A stretch of 18,066 nucleotides of DNA from Bacilli bacterium. Lineage in GTDB: Bacteria; Bacillota_I; Bacilli_A; RFN20; CAG-826. Both the position numbers and the translations under genes were made by a program. Below are positions 6,852-14,318 of the stretch, piece after piece. The DNA is taken from NCBI GenBank assembly GCA_016298185.1, contig JAEDDA010000022.1, positions 1-18,066 of the forward strand, in the 5' to 3' direction. Position 1 is the first letter of the stretch; the number at the start of each line of letters is the position of its first letter. Under the pieces are notes generated by a model. It was not told the DNA's origin. It did no database searches and was given only the letters and a program-made list of their open reading frames with translations.

Positions 6852-6868
6852 AGTGTTAATATAATTAA
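6852..6868 (+). promoter_or_regulatory. Promoter -10 region of the lipoprotein gene
   Basis: AGTGTTAATATAATTAA contains TATAAT at 6860-6865 and is identical to the VUT transporter promoter core. The start would fall near 6872, giving a leader of about 13 bases with the GGGGG ribosome site at its 5' end. No good -35 is visible. Confidence 0.6.
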
Positions 6869-6884
6869 AAAGGGGGATGATAAG

Positions 6885-8240
6885 ATGAAACTTTTAAAAT
6901 TATCAGCCTTACTCTTTGCTAGCTTAATTCTCGTTGGATGTAAACCAGCGGAAAAAGTCACTCCTTCTGGAGGGGGAGAAGGTGGAGACGGTGATCACCT
7001 TAAACCTGATGAAGTCGAAGTCAGTATGGCTCCATATCTTAGCTCCGAAGCAAAGGAGTATAAATTACGTTTCCATTTTGGAACTGAATTATTTGAAGAA
7101 GACGCTAAAACATTTAATAAAGACTTAGCCCTACTTTCATTTGCCTCTTGTCTTGCCAACTACAAGGAAGAAGATGCAAGCAATTTTTTCCATAGAATCA
7201 ACATCGACACTTCGCTCAAATATTATCTTCCTGAAGCCACAGAAGATACTTATGGATACACTATGGCTTATAAGAGATATGAGAATTATGATCTAATCGC
7301 TATGTCTTTTAGAGGCTTTGACTACGGAGCGGAATGGTCCAATAACTTAGAGCTCGGTAAAACCGGAAACCATAATGGTTTCGAAACTCACGCTACAGAA
7401 GCATTAACTCAATTACTCTTTGAGTGCCGTTCTTTCACACCAGCACCAGAAAGAATTAAAATTTGGCTTACAGGTTATTCACGCGGTGGCGCACTTGCTA
7501 ATATGGTGGCTCAAAAAATGATGACATTAGAACACCCAGTGGTAGCACAAGAAGATATGTTCGTTTATACATTTGAAGCGCCAAAAGGATTAGCAGAAGA
7601 AAATGTATCTGATTACGAAAATGTTCATAACTTAGTTAACAGCGCGGATTTAGTGACTTATGTTGCACCAGAAGAATATGGTCTTTATAGATGCGGAAAA
7701 GACATCCAATTGAAGACTGCGAATACTAATGTAGATAGGTTAATTAATGAATTTGATAAAAACATCACTCTTCCTACTTTTATCGCGGAAGGAACAAAAA
7801 CAAGTGAAGAAGCATTTATTCAATCAATAATTACTGAAATAGTATCCGAAGGTTCAAAAAATGATGATGCGCTTTCTAGAACTCGTTTTGAATTTGTCGA
7901 CAATTATCAATTAGATCTCAAATATTTCATTGGTTTATATTTTTCTTTGAGTTCTGAAACGACAAATAAAATCAAAACTAGATTAAATGAGTTAGGAAAC
8001 AATATGTATACTTTGTTGTTGGCTGATGGTTTCTATAATTTCTTAAAACCAATTCTTGATGAAGACAATGTGACATATGTTGATGATTCGCTTCGCACAT
8101 CATGTGGAACATTACAAAAACTCTTGATGAATAATTCATCGATCTTAACATCTTTTATGTCCAATAATAACCTAACGCGTATTATTTCTATGCACTCTCC
8201 AGAAGTGACATATGTGTTATTAAAAAATTTGAACATTTAA
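6885..8240 (+). CDS. Lipoprotein with lipase-like alpha/beta-hydrolase domain
   Basis: 451 residues. The N-terminus is a lipoprotein signal: basic MKLLK, a hydrophobic core and the lipobox LVGC with Cys19 as the lipidation site. A Gly/Ser/Glu/Asp-rich linker (about 27-47) follows. The body contains the nucleophile elbow GYSRGG (197-202, Ser199) after a predicted strand IKIWLT, then NSADLVTYVAPEEYGLYRCG with candidate catalytic Asp255. Near the C-terminus MHSPEVTYVLL offers candidate His437. This order fits class-3 lipase/DUF2974-like enzymes, so an extracellular esterase or lipase tethered to the membrane is likely. The insert between Asp255 and His437 is long and of unknown role. The gene is monocistronic, with its own promoter and a shared terminator. 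Substrate unknown. Confidence 0.75.
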   Translation: MKLLKLSALLFASLILVGCKPAEKVTPSGGGEGGDGDHLKPDEVEVSMAPYLSSEAKEYKLRFHFGTELFEEDAKTFNKDLALLSFASCLANYKEEDASNFFHRINIDTSLKYYLPEATEDTYGYTMAYKRYENYDLIAMSFRGFDYGAEWSNNLELGKTGNHNGFETHATEALTQLLFECRSFTPAPERIKIWLTGYSRGGALANMVAQKMMTLEHPVVAQEDMFVYTFEAPKGLAEENVSDYENVHNLVNSADLVTYVAPEEYGLYRCGKDIQLKTANTNVDRLINEFDKNITLPTFIAEGTKTSEEAFIQSIITEIVSEGSKNDDALSRTRFEFVDNYQLDLKYFIGLYFSLSSETTNKIKTRLNELGNNMYTLLLADGFYNFLKPILDEDNVTYVDDSLRTSCGTLQKLLMNNSSILTSFMSNNNLTRIISMHSPEVTYVLLKNLNI

Positions 8241-8269
8241 CGATTTCCTTATTAATTTATTAAGAAGAA

Positions 8270-8302
8270 AAGCAAGGCGTTGTTATTGAGCCTTGCTTTT
8301 TT
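8270..8302. terminator. Bidirectional terminator between lipoprotein and EFR1 genes
   Basis: AAGCAAGGC (8270-8278) pairs with GCCTTGCTT (8290-8298), with T-rich runs on both strands. It ends the plus-strand lipoprotein gene. The right arm encodes the last codons of the minus-strand EFR1-type gene, whose stop (8283-8285) lies in the loop. Confidence 0.9.
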
Positions 8303-9149
8303 CTATTCTCTCTTCACTGGTTTTGAAGTACTTTATGTAGTTCTTCTTACAGTAATTAGGTTTCTTTTCTTTTTGATATGGCGCTTCTTTAAATGTATAA
8401 GGTTGATCCACTCTCCAGGAGTTAAACATACCGACTTTAATCGCGTGTTTTGGGCAGAACATCACACATCTTTGACACATCAAGCAGTCACCTTTGAATT
8501 TGATCTTCCCATCTTTGATGTAAATGTTATGAGATGGGCATTCTTTAATACAGTTTAAACAAGTGATACATTTCTTAGTTTCTACTTTGTAGAACTTGCC
8601 GTTAAGTCTTCCACCAAACCATTGAATACGAAGTACCCAGGCGAATAAACGATCCATAAAGAATCGTTTCATATGCGCTTCTTGGCCATTAACGAAATCA
8701 TTTAAATCTAATGGGACAAGTTGTTCCATAACATTATTCATACGATACGCCATATAGTCACTATGACGGAAGATAAAGGAATAAGGCATCAAATAATGAT
8801 ATTCATTTGTAACTGTAATATTTCTTTTCTTAAGTAAAGAGGTGAGATATAAACTTGAAGCATTATTCCAGAATAAATGTTCACCTGATTGTTTCATAAT
8901 AAGACATGGTTTTCTCACTGTGACTTTATTCATTTTCTTCACATAAGAAATGATAGGCTTAGGTGCGTTAAAACCATAGATTGGATAAGAGATGATCAAT
9001 CCATCATAACTATCGATATTTTTAACTTCATCTTTAGTGACATCAATCTTTTCTAAGGTGTGATTAAAGTTAGCCAAAGAATGTTCAATCGCATCAATGA
9101 CTCTTTTACTATTACCAGTACCTGTAAAATAGATGGCTAAAAATCTCAT
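8283..9149 (-). CDS. EFR1-type flavodoxin-fold/2[4Fe-4S] ferredoxin fusion
   Basis: 288 residues in two parts. The N-terminal flavodoxin-like domain carries the FMN-phosphate loop TGTGNSKRV (10-18) and the ISYPIYGFNAPKP segment. The C-terminal part has two bacterial ferredoxin motifs, C194-x2-C197-x2-C200-x3-C204-P and C222-x2-C225-x2-C228-x3-C232-P, each binding one [4Fe-4S] cluster. This architecture matches the EFR1 family of anaerobic electron-transfer proteins. Its start overlaps the stop of the upstream SDR (ATGA), so the pair is translationally coupled and the protein probably exchanges electrons with, or works in the same pathway as, that SDR. The partner and the redox reaction are not known. 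The last codons form part of the terminator hairpin. Confidence 0.85.
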   Translation of the reverse strand: MRFLAIYFTGTGNSKRVIDAIEHSLANFNHTLEKIDVTKDEVKNIDSYDGLIISYPIYGFNAPKPIISYVKKMNKVTVRKPCLIMKQSGEHLFWNNASSLYLTSLLKKRNITVTNEYHYLMPYSFIFRHSDYMAYRMNNVMEQLVPLDLNDFVNGQEAHMKRFFMDRLFAWVLRIQWFGGRLNGKFYKVETKKCITCLNCIKECPSHNIYIKDGKIKFKGDCLMCQRCVMFCPKHAIKVGMFNSWRVDQPYTFKEAPYQKEKKPNYCKKNYIKYFKTSEERIEKSKAQ

Positions 9150-10657
9150 TTAATCTTGGCCTCGTATCTTTCATTCATGTAGTAACAGAAGTTCTCATCT
9201 TTATCGTGAGAATCATACCAAAATGCCGCAAAAATAGCGTCTTTTTTGCTTAAGCGGTCAAAATCCCATGTATTTGACTTATATAAAGGATTAAACCAGT
9301 GGCCACCTCTAAGAATGGTATAAGGTCTAGCGAAGAATGTCTCACCATCGCTATTTTCCCATTTGAGCTTTTGATACACATCACCAGTTTTAAATTCTTG
9401 AGAAAGAAGTTTACCACCATGGAGTTTAGCGACATTTTGTAAGTCTTCTAATGTGATATCTTTATCACTCTTTTCGATATCAAAACCATAGTTGATTGGT
9501 TCATAGTGTTTGATGTTTTGGACTTTTAAATAATCCCACATCTCAAACTTATCCCAATTCTTAACTTGGTTTTCATAGATTTCTTTGCTGCCATAGAAAG
9601 CAGTTAATCTAGCAATATCATTATGCTTATACCAATAAGCAGGGGAGTTACTATCTTTAAATAATCTCTTGATTGCGAATTTCTTAATTAATCTAGAAGG
9701 AACAATCTTTGCCATTCCATAATAGGGATATTTCTTTTTGATCTTGCCCCAGTATTCACCAATATCATCTCTTTGATAATGGAATAATTTTTCTAAATCA
9801 TCACCATCATAGTAGAAACCACCATGGAAGTTTCTAATGACATTATATTGTGGTTCAAAGAACTTCTTTGTGTTACCACCTATAAGTCTAAAACCGCCTT
9901 CTAAGGTTTCATATCCAGAGATACGGTTCTTTTCTCCAGCACCTAAGTTAAATACTTTTCTCCAGAAGTTATCAAAGTTCAAATGACCAGCGATATCTTC
10001 TCTAATAATGTTTGCCATTAATAGGCCACTATCTTCTGCGGTGGACCATTCTAATGGATCATTAAATGGGGTGTGGAACATAAGTCCATCACTCATATTG
10101 TTATTGAGCATTTCTAAATAAATCATCGCGGTTTGTCTAATAACTGCGAAGTATGGAATATTGCTTTCTAAAATATGGAATTCACCTCTAAGTTTATGCG
10201 CGGCATAAACATCAAAAACACTTGGTAAAAGTGGGTCACCCACTCTTTCAAATGGATGTTTTGCGTTTCTATGTCCATATAAAGCAACAGAGGTAATATC
10301 AATAAATTTGATACTTGGTCTTTCTTCAATCGCTTCTATGATATTGTGTGGACCAAGTTCATTAGCTAAATATGAAAGTTCAGGACATTTATCGCTCTTT
10401 GGAGGAATAACCGCGGCTAAGTTAAAAACGTAGTCACATTTATCCACTATTTTAATGACGTCTTCTTTATTTGAGATGTCCCCATATATAATCTCGACTC
10501 TGCCTTTATTCGCATTTGCGAGTTTCTTAACTAATTTATTTCTCTTCTCACCCTTAATGAGAAGGACTTTTACTTTACTTAATTCAGGTATCTTTAAAAA
10601 TTCTTCAAGGGTTTTGATACCCATATGGCCACTAGAACCAAATAATCCAACGATCAT
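9146..10657 (-). CDS. Extended SDR (NAD-dependent epimerase-like) with extra C-terminal domain
   Basis: 503 residues, long for the family. The N-terminal two thirds are an extended SDR: the nucleotide-binding GSSGHMG (8-14), an acidic Asp in YGDISN, NLAAVIPP, a Thr/Ser ITSVALYG and the catalytic YAAHK. About 170 further residues follow. The last 90 contain KLKWENSDGETFFARPYTIL and GGHWFNPLYK, which resemble a treble-clef or zinc-ribbon domain (WxCxxGHxF...GGHWCPxC) in which every Cys has been replaced. That likeness is from memory and tentative. It heads an operon with the EFR1-type protein. GAGG nine bases before the ATG supports the start. Substrate unknown; sugar-nucleotide or steroid-like substrates are typical for extended SDRs. 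Confidence 0.8.
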   Translation of the reverse strand: MIVGLFGSSGHMGIKTLEEFLKIPELSKVKVLLIKGEKRNKLVKKLANANKGRVEIIYGDISNKEDVIKIVDKCDYVFNLAAVIPPKSDKCPELSYLANELGPHNIIEAIEERPSIKFIDITSVALYGHRNAKHPFERVGDPLLPSVFDVYAAHKLRGEFHILESNIPYFAVIRQTAMIYLEMLNNNMSDGLMFHTPFNDPLEWSTAEDSGLLMANIIREDIAGHLNFDNFWRKVFNLGAGEKNRISGYETLEGGFRLIGGNTKKFFEPQYNVIRNFHGGFYYDGDDLEKLFHYQRDDIGEYWGKIKKKYPYYGMAKIVPSRLIKKFAIKRLFKDSNSPAYWYKHNDIARLTAFYGSKEIYENQVKNWDKFEMWDYLKVQNIKHYEPINYGFDIEKSDKDITLEDLQNVAKLHGGKLLSQEFKTGDVYQKLKWENSDGETFFARPYTILRGGHWFNPLYKSNTWDFDRLSKKDAIFAAFWYDSHDKDENFCYYMNERYEAKIK

Positions 10658-10686
10658 ATCTAAGTCCTCTTTCAGTCACTGCCACT

Positions 10687-10715
10687 ATTTTATTCTTTTT
10701 ATACTTTTCTCTCAA
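10687..10715 (-). promoter_or_regulatory. SigA-type promoter of the SDR-EFR1 operon
   Basis: TTGAGA (10715-10710) and TAAAAT (10692-10687), each one mismatch from consensus, are separated by 17 bases. The predicted leader is about 25 bases, long enough to carry the GAGG site. Confidence 0.7.
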
Positions 10716-10738
10716 CTTCATATATAAAGTTAAGAGAA
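10707..10738. promoter_or_regulatory. Candidate operator overlapping the -35 of the SDR-EFR1 promoter
   Basis: TTCTCTCAACTT (10707-10718) and AAGTTAAGAGAA (10727-10738) form a 12-8-12 inverted repeat with one mismatch. It covers the -35 hexamer, the expected place for a repressor site. A near-identical 13-base direct repeat, GTCACT(G/A)CCACTA, flanks the region at 10675-10687 and 10754-10766. Confidence 0.55.
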
Positions 10739-10810
10739 CACTATTAAAGATATGTCACTACCACTACAAAAATAATCAATCACAGTTTTAGATATTATGT
10801 AGGGTATAAA

Positions 10811-10845
10811 AGAGAATAAAAAAGAACTGGCTTTCACCAGTTCTT
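10811..10845 (-). terminator. Rho-independent terminator of enolase
   Basis: On the minus strand AAGAACTGG - TGAAAG - CCAGTTCTT, a nine-pair stem, is followed by TTTTATTC. It lies 18 bases after the enolase stop. The region 10739-10810 between it and the SDR promoter shows only the upstream copy of the direct repeat. Confidence 0.92.
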
Positions 10846-10863
10846 CTTTGTTTGGTTTAATAA

Positions 10864-12162
10864 TTAGAATTTACGATTGGCAAATGCTTTGACACCAAGG
10901 TAAACGGCTTCTTCACCGAGTTCTTCTTCAATTCTTAATAATTGATTGTATTTGGCCATGCGGTCTGTTCTGCTTGCGGAACCGGTTTTGATTTGTCCAG
11001 CATTGACGGCAACTGCTAAGTCAGCAATTGTGGTATCTTCTGTTTCACCTGATCTATGAGAGACCATGCAGGTGTAACCATTTGTTTGTGCTAATCTGAT
11101 TGCGTCTAACGTTTCGGTTAATGTACCAATTTGGTTAACTTTGATGAGAACACTGTTAGCAACATTGTTAACGATACCTTTCTTAACAAATTCTGGGTTT
11201 GTAACGAATAAGTCGTCACCAACGAGTTGGATTTTCTTGCCCATTCTTCTTGTTAATTCAGCCCAACCTTCCCAGTCGGATTCTGCTAAACCATCTTCGA
11301 TGGTAACGATTGCTGGGTAGTCTTTGACTAATTTTTCTAAGAATTGGATCATCTCTTCAGTTGTCTTCTTGCCTTCGCCAGATTTGACTAAGTTATAGAC
11401 ACCATTACCTTCATAGAATTCAGAAGAAGCAACGTCCATACCTAAGAAGATTTCTTCGCCTAATTTGTAACCAGCATTCTTAACTGCTTCGGCGATTAAT
11501 TCTAATGGTTCTTCGTTACCTTTCTTACAAGATGGAGCAAAACCACCTTCGTCACCAACGCCTGTTTCGTAACCGCGTTCTTTAACGACTTTACGTAAAG
11601 CGTGGAAAATTTCAGCACCTGCTCTTAAGGATTCTCTAAAAGTTTTGAATCCTGCAGGAATGATGAAGAATTCTTGGAAATCGACTGAACTTTGTGCATG
11701 AGCACCACCATTGATAACGTTCATACATGGTGTTGGGATTGTTTTACCATTAACACCACCGATGTAACGATATAATGGCATACGGAGTGATTGAGCGGCT
11801 GCTCTTGCGACTGCAAGAGAGACACCTAAGATGGCGTTTGCGCCTAAATTCTTCTTAAATGGTGTACCATCGAGAGCTAACATAGCTCTATCAACACCGA
11901 CTTGATCTTCGGCATCCATACCGATAACGGCTGGAGCGATTTTTGTATTGACGTTTTCAACTGCTTTGAGAACGCCTTTGCCTAAATAACGGGCCTTGTC
12001 GCCATCTCTTAATTCGAGGGCTTCGCTTTCACCAGTAGAAGCACCGGATGGAACAATCGCTAATGCTTTGGTGCCATCGTCTAATAAGACTTCAACTTCA
12101 ACTGTTGGATTGCCACGAGAGTCGAGGACTTCACGGCCGTGTACTTTAACTATTTTTGCCAT
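10864..12162 (-). CDS. eno: Enolase
   Basis: 432 residues, full length. Catalyses 2-phosphoglycerate to phosphoenolpyruvate in glycolysis. All key residues are present: the N-terminal EVLDSRGNPTVEVE, the mobile loop PSGASTGESEALELRDGD, GGAHA (152-156), Glu164 and Glu205 (GDEGGFAP), the Mg2+ ligands Asp243, Glu289 and Asp316, catalytic Lys341 (KVNQIGTLTE), the SHRSGETED loop and Lys392. The start is the conserved MAKIVKVHGREVLDSRG. GGAG lies 14 bases before the ATG, an unusually long spacing, but no in-frame start lies closer. Codon use looks more biased than that of neighbours, as expected for a highly expressed gene. It is transcribed alone between its promoter and a strong terminator. Confidence 0.99.
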   Translation of the reverse strand: MAKIVKVHGREVLDSRGNPTVEVEVLLDDGTKALAIVPSGASTGESEALELRDGDKARYLGKGVLKAVENVNTKIAPAVIGMDAEDQVGVDRAMLALDGTPFKKNLGANAILGVSLAVARAAAQSLRMPLYRYIGGVNGKTIPTPCMNVINGGAHAQSSVDFQEFFIIPAGFKTFRESLRAGAEIFHALRKVVKERGYETGVGDEGGFAPSCKKGNEEPLELIAEAVKNAGYKLGEEIFLGMDVASSEFYEGNGVYNLVKSGEGKKTTEEMIQFLEKLVKDYPAIVTIEDGLAESDWEGWAELTRRMGKKIQLVGDDLFVTNPEFVKKGIVNNVANSVLIKVNQIGTLTETLDAIRLAQTNGYTCMVSHRSGETEDTTIADLAVAVNAGQIKTGSASRTDRMAKYNQLLRIEEELGEEAVYLGVKAFANRKF

Positions 12163-12187
12163 AGTAAATGAATATTCTCCTTTTTTT

Positions 12188-12239
12188 ATTCGTTTCTATT
12201 ATAAACGAATTGAAATATTTCATATATAAATATTTATAT
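12188..12239. promoter_or_regulatory. Enolase promoter region with three successive palindromes
   Basis: A perfect TATAAT (12203-12198, minus strand) sits inside the inverted repeat ATTCGTTT (12188-12195) / AAACGAAT (12203-12210). Upstream follow TGAAATATTTCA (12211-12222) and ATATAAATATTTATAT (12224-12239), both perfect palindromes. No recognisable -35 is present at the right spacing. Confidence 0.5.
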
Positions 12240-12280
12240 TTTTATTTTTAAGGCATAATTTTATGGTGTCTGTAACTTAA

Positions 12281-12305
12281 TAAAAAAGACAGTTTTTACT
12301 GCCTT
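12281..12305 (-). terminator. Rho-independent terminator of glmS
   Basis: On the minus strand AAGGCAGT - AAAA - ACTGTCTT (eight pairs, one G-U) is followed by TTTTTATT. It lies about 95 bases after the glmS stop; I see no gene in that 3' stretch. Confidence 0.75.
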
Positions 12306-12399
12306 CCAAATTAAATTTAGTTTTGATTTCAGCCTTGTTTTAATGGATCATCTTGTACGCTCTTTAGAGAATCTCTTATTGCGGTAATTTATTATTCTT

Positions 12400-14181
12400 T
12401 TATTCTACAGTTACACTTTTCGCTAAATTTCTTGGCTTATCAACGTTATATCCCTTCTTCAAAGAGACATAATAAGCGAGGTAGAAAGCGATTGAAGATA
12501 TCGCCACACCAGATAAGAAATAAGCGTAATCATCCACGACTAAAGCATCACCTTTTTTAGATAGTGATTTTGTGGAAACAATATATACTTTTGCACCACG
12601 AGATTTCACTTCTTCGACATTGCTTCTCATACTATTCGCAGTGTTTGGATCAGTAATAAAGATGATAACCGGTAAGCCTTCGCTAATTAAAGCAATTGGC
12701 CCATGTTTTAATTCTCCACCTGGATAGGCTTCAGAATGAATATAACTAATTTCCTTTAGCTTTAAGGAAGCTTCTAAAGATAAGAAGTAGTCAAAGCTTC
12801 TTCCTAAGAAGAAGACGTGTTCATTATCTTTAATTTCTTCAGCGATTTTTTCAATATGTTTCTTTAAATTATTTTTAATGGAATTTATGACATCAATCGT
12901 GGCTTTTAAGTCTATGACCATCTTGTCATTTTTATTTAATGCACCACTTAATAAAGCGAGCAGAGCCACTTGTGCGGCGTATGCTTTTGTGGAGGCAACA
13001 GATACTTCTACACCTGCATGTAGTAACACAGTATATGTACATCCACGAGAAAGTGTGCTGCCCGCAGTATTTGTAATTAATAATGTAGGCACGTTTTTCT
13101 CTTTAATAATTTTTAAGCAATGAATAAGATCTGCGGTTTCTCCAGATTGAGAAATGAGAATCGCAAATGGTTTTTTACTAGGCATTACTGGATGATAAGC
13201 CCATTCACTAGCGATATATTCCGTTGTGGGAATGTTGTTACAGTTTTCTAATATACGGCCACCTACTAAAGAGGCGTGATAAGAAGTGCCACATCCTAAA
13301 AACATCACATGGTCTGCTTCTTTTAATTCTTTAAGAAGTTTATTGTCAAATTGATACTCATTATCTTCGTGATAAATAGAAATTGTTCTTTTCACTACTT
13401 CATCAATCTCTTCGATTTCCTTAAGCATGTAATGAGGATAACCTTTTAAATCATGAGTGATGGATTCCGCATCTTTGATGATTGATTTTCTATTCACTAA
13501 GTTATTATTCTTATCAAAGATTCTGATTTCATTTTTAGAGATATAACCGAAGTCATAATCCTCTAAATCAATGAATTCATTTGTGTATTTCGCCATAGGC
13601 GAAGCATCAGAAGCAATAAGATTAAATCCTTTGCCTTTGCCAATCATTAAAGGAGAGCCTTTCTTAAGCATAAACAAAGAATCAGGATAATCTTCATTAA
13701 TAATCGCTAAAGCATAGCTTCCTTCTAATTGATCTTCTAATAGCTTTAAAGAAGTATGCATATCCTTGCTAGATAAATAGAAGTATTCCAAAAGATTAAC
13801 CACCACTTCTGTATCGGTATCGGAATAAAATGTATATCCTTGGGATAACAAGAATGTTCTAAGTTCATTCGCATTATCAATAACGCCGTTATGGACTAAG
13901 GTGATTTTTCTGTTACAAGATAAGTGTGGGTGAGAATTGATCTTACTTGGTGTGCCGTGAGTGGCCCATCTAGTGTGGCCAATAATAAGTTCAGTATTAA
14001 ATGTGGTTGGTAAAATTTCGTCCAAACGGCTAGGTGAACCAATATCTTTAAAAATATTAATCTTGTCAGTTAAAAAACCGATACCTGCGGAGTCATATCC
14101 ACGGTATTCAAGCATCTTTAATCCATTGATCGCATATTCGCGAGGATTATTAATACCAACTGCGCCGACAATACCACACAT
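12400..14181 (-). CDS. glmS: Glutamine-fructose-6-phosphate aminotransferase (isomerizing)
   Basis: 593 residues; makes glucosamine-6-phosphate from fructose-6-phosphate and glutamine, the entry to peptidoglycan and amino-sugar synthesis. The N-terminal class II glutaminase starts MCGIVGAVG, so Cys2 becomes the nucleophile after Met removal, and LEYRGYDSAGIG and HTRWATHG follow. Two SIS domains fill roughly residues 280-590, with FLGCGTSYHAS, SQSGETADL and FLGRSFDY, and the C-terminus is the canonical PRNLAKSVTVE. The frame extends 14 codons upstream to 14223, but that start lies upstream of the promoter -10 and would bury Cys2, so 14181 is correct. The ribosome site is weak (AGAAAG). No glmS ribozyme core is visible in the 137-base upstream gap, unlike many Firmicutes. 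Confidence 0.97.
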   Translation of the reverse strand: MCGIVGAVGINNPREYAINGLKMLEYRGYDSAGIGFLTDKINIFKDIGSPSRLDEILPTTFNTELIIGHTRWATHGTPSKINSHPHLSCNRKITLVHNGVIDNANELRTFLLSQGYTFYSDTDTEVVVNLLEYFYLSSKDMHTSLKLLEDQLEGSYALAIINEDYPDSLFMLKKGSPLMIGKGKGFNLIASDASPMAKYTNEFIDLEDYDFGYISKNEIRIFDKNNNLVNRKSIIKDAESITHDLKGYPHYMLKEIEEIDEVVKRTISIYHEDNEYQFDNKLLKELKEADHVMFLGCGTSYHASLVGGRILENCNNIPTTEYIASEWAYHPVMPSKKPFAILISQSGETADLIHCLKIIKEKNVPTLLITNTAGSTLSRGCTYTVLLHAGVEVSVASTKAYAAQVALLALLSGALNKNDKMVIDLKATIDVINSIKNNLKKHIEKIAEEIKDNEHVFFLGRSFDYFLSLEASLKLKEISYIHSEAYPGGELKHGPIALISEGLPVIIFITDPNTANSMRSNVEEVKSRGAKVYIVSTKSLSKKGDALVVDDYAYFLSGVAISSIAFYLAYYVSLKKGYNVDKPRNLAKSVTVE

Positions 14182-14204
14182 AAATGTATTCTTTCTAATT
14201 GTTA

Positions 14205-14233
14205 ATGCTATATTTATGCGCATTACGTGTCAA
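14205..14233 (-). promoter_or_regulatory. Promoter of glmS
   Basis: A perfect TTGACA (14233-14228) is followed after 17 bases by TAGCAT (14210-14205). The start would fall near 14198, leaving a leader of about 17 bases, too short for a glmS ribozyme. Confidence 0.65.
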
Positions 14234-14241
14234 TTAAAACT

Positions 14242-14261
14242 ATGTAAAACTTAGTTTACAT
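14242..14261. promoter_or_regulatory. Inverted repeat between glmS and the DUF2804 gene
   Basis: ATGTAAA - 6 bases - TTTACAT lies nine bases upstream of the glmS -35, in the divergent gap. It is operator-like in size and place and could serve either gene. No identified regulator family matches it. Confidence 0.4.
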
Positions 14262-14318
14262 ATATGGATAAATATAGGAAAAAGGATAAAATAAATAAAG
14301 TAAGGACTGGTCATAATT

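Noticed and set aside
14182..14318. glmS ribozyme upstream of glmS
   Set aside because: No conserved ribozyme core sequence is visible, and the TTGACA/TAGCAT promoter predicts a leader of under 20 bases.
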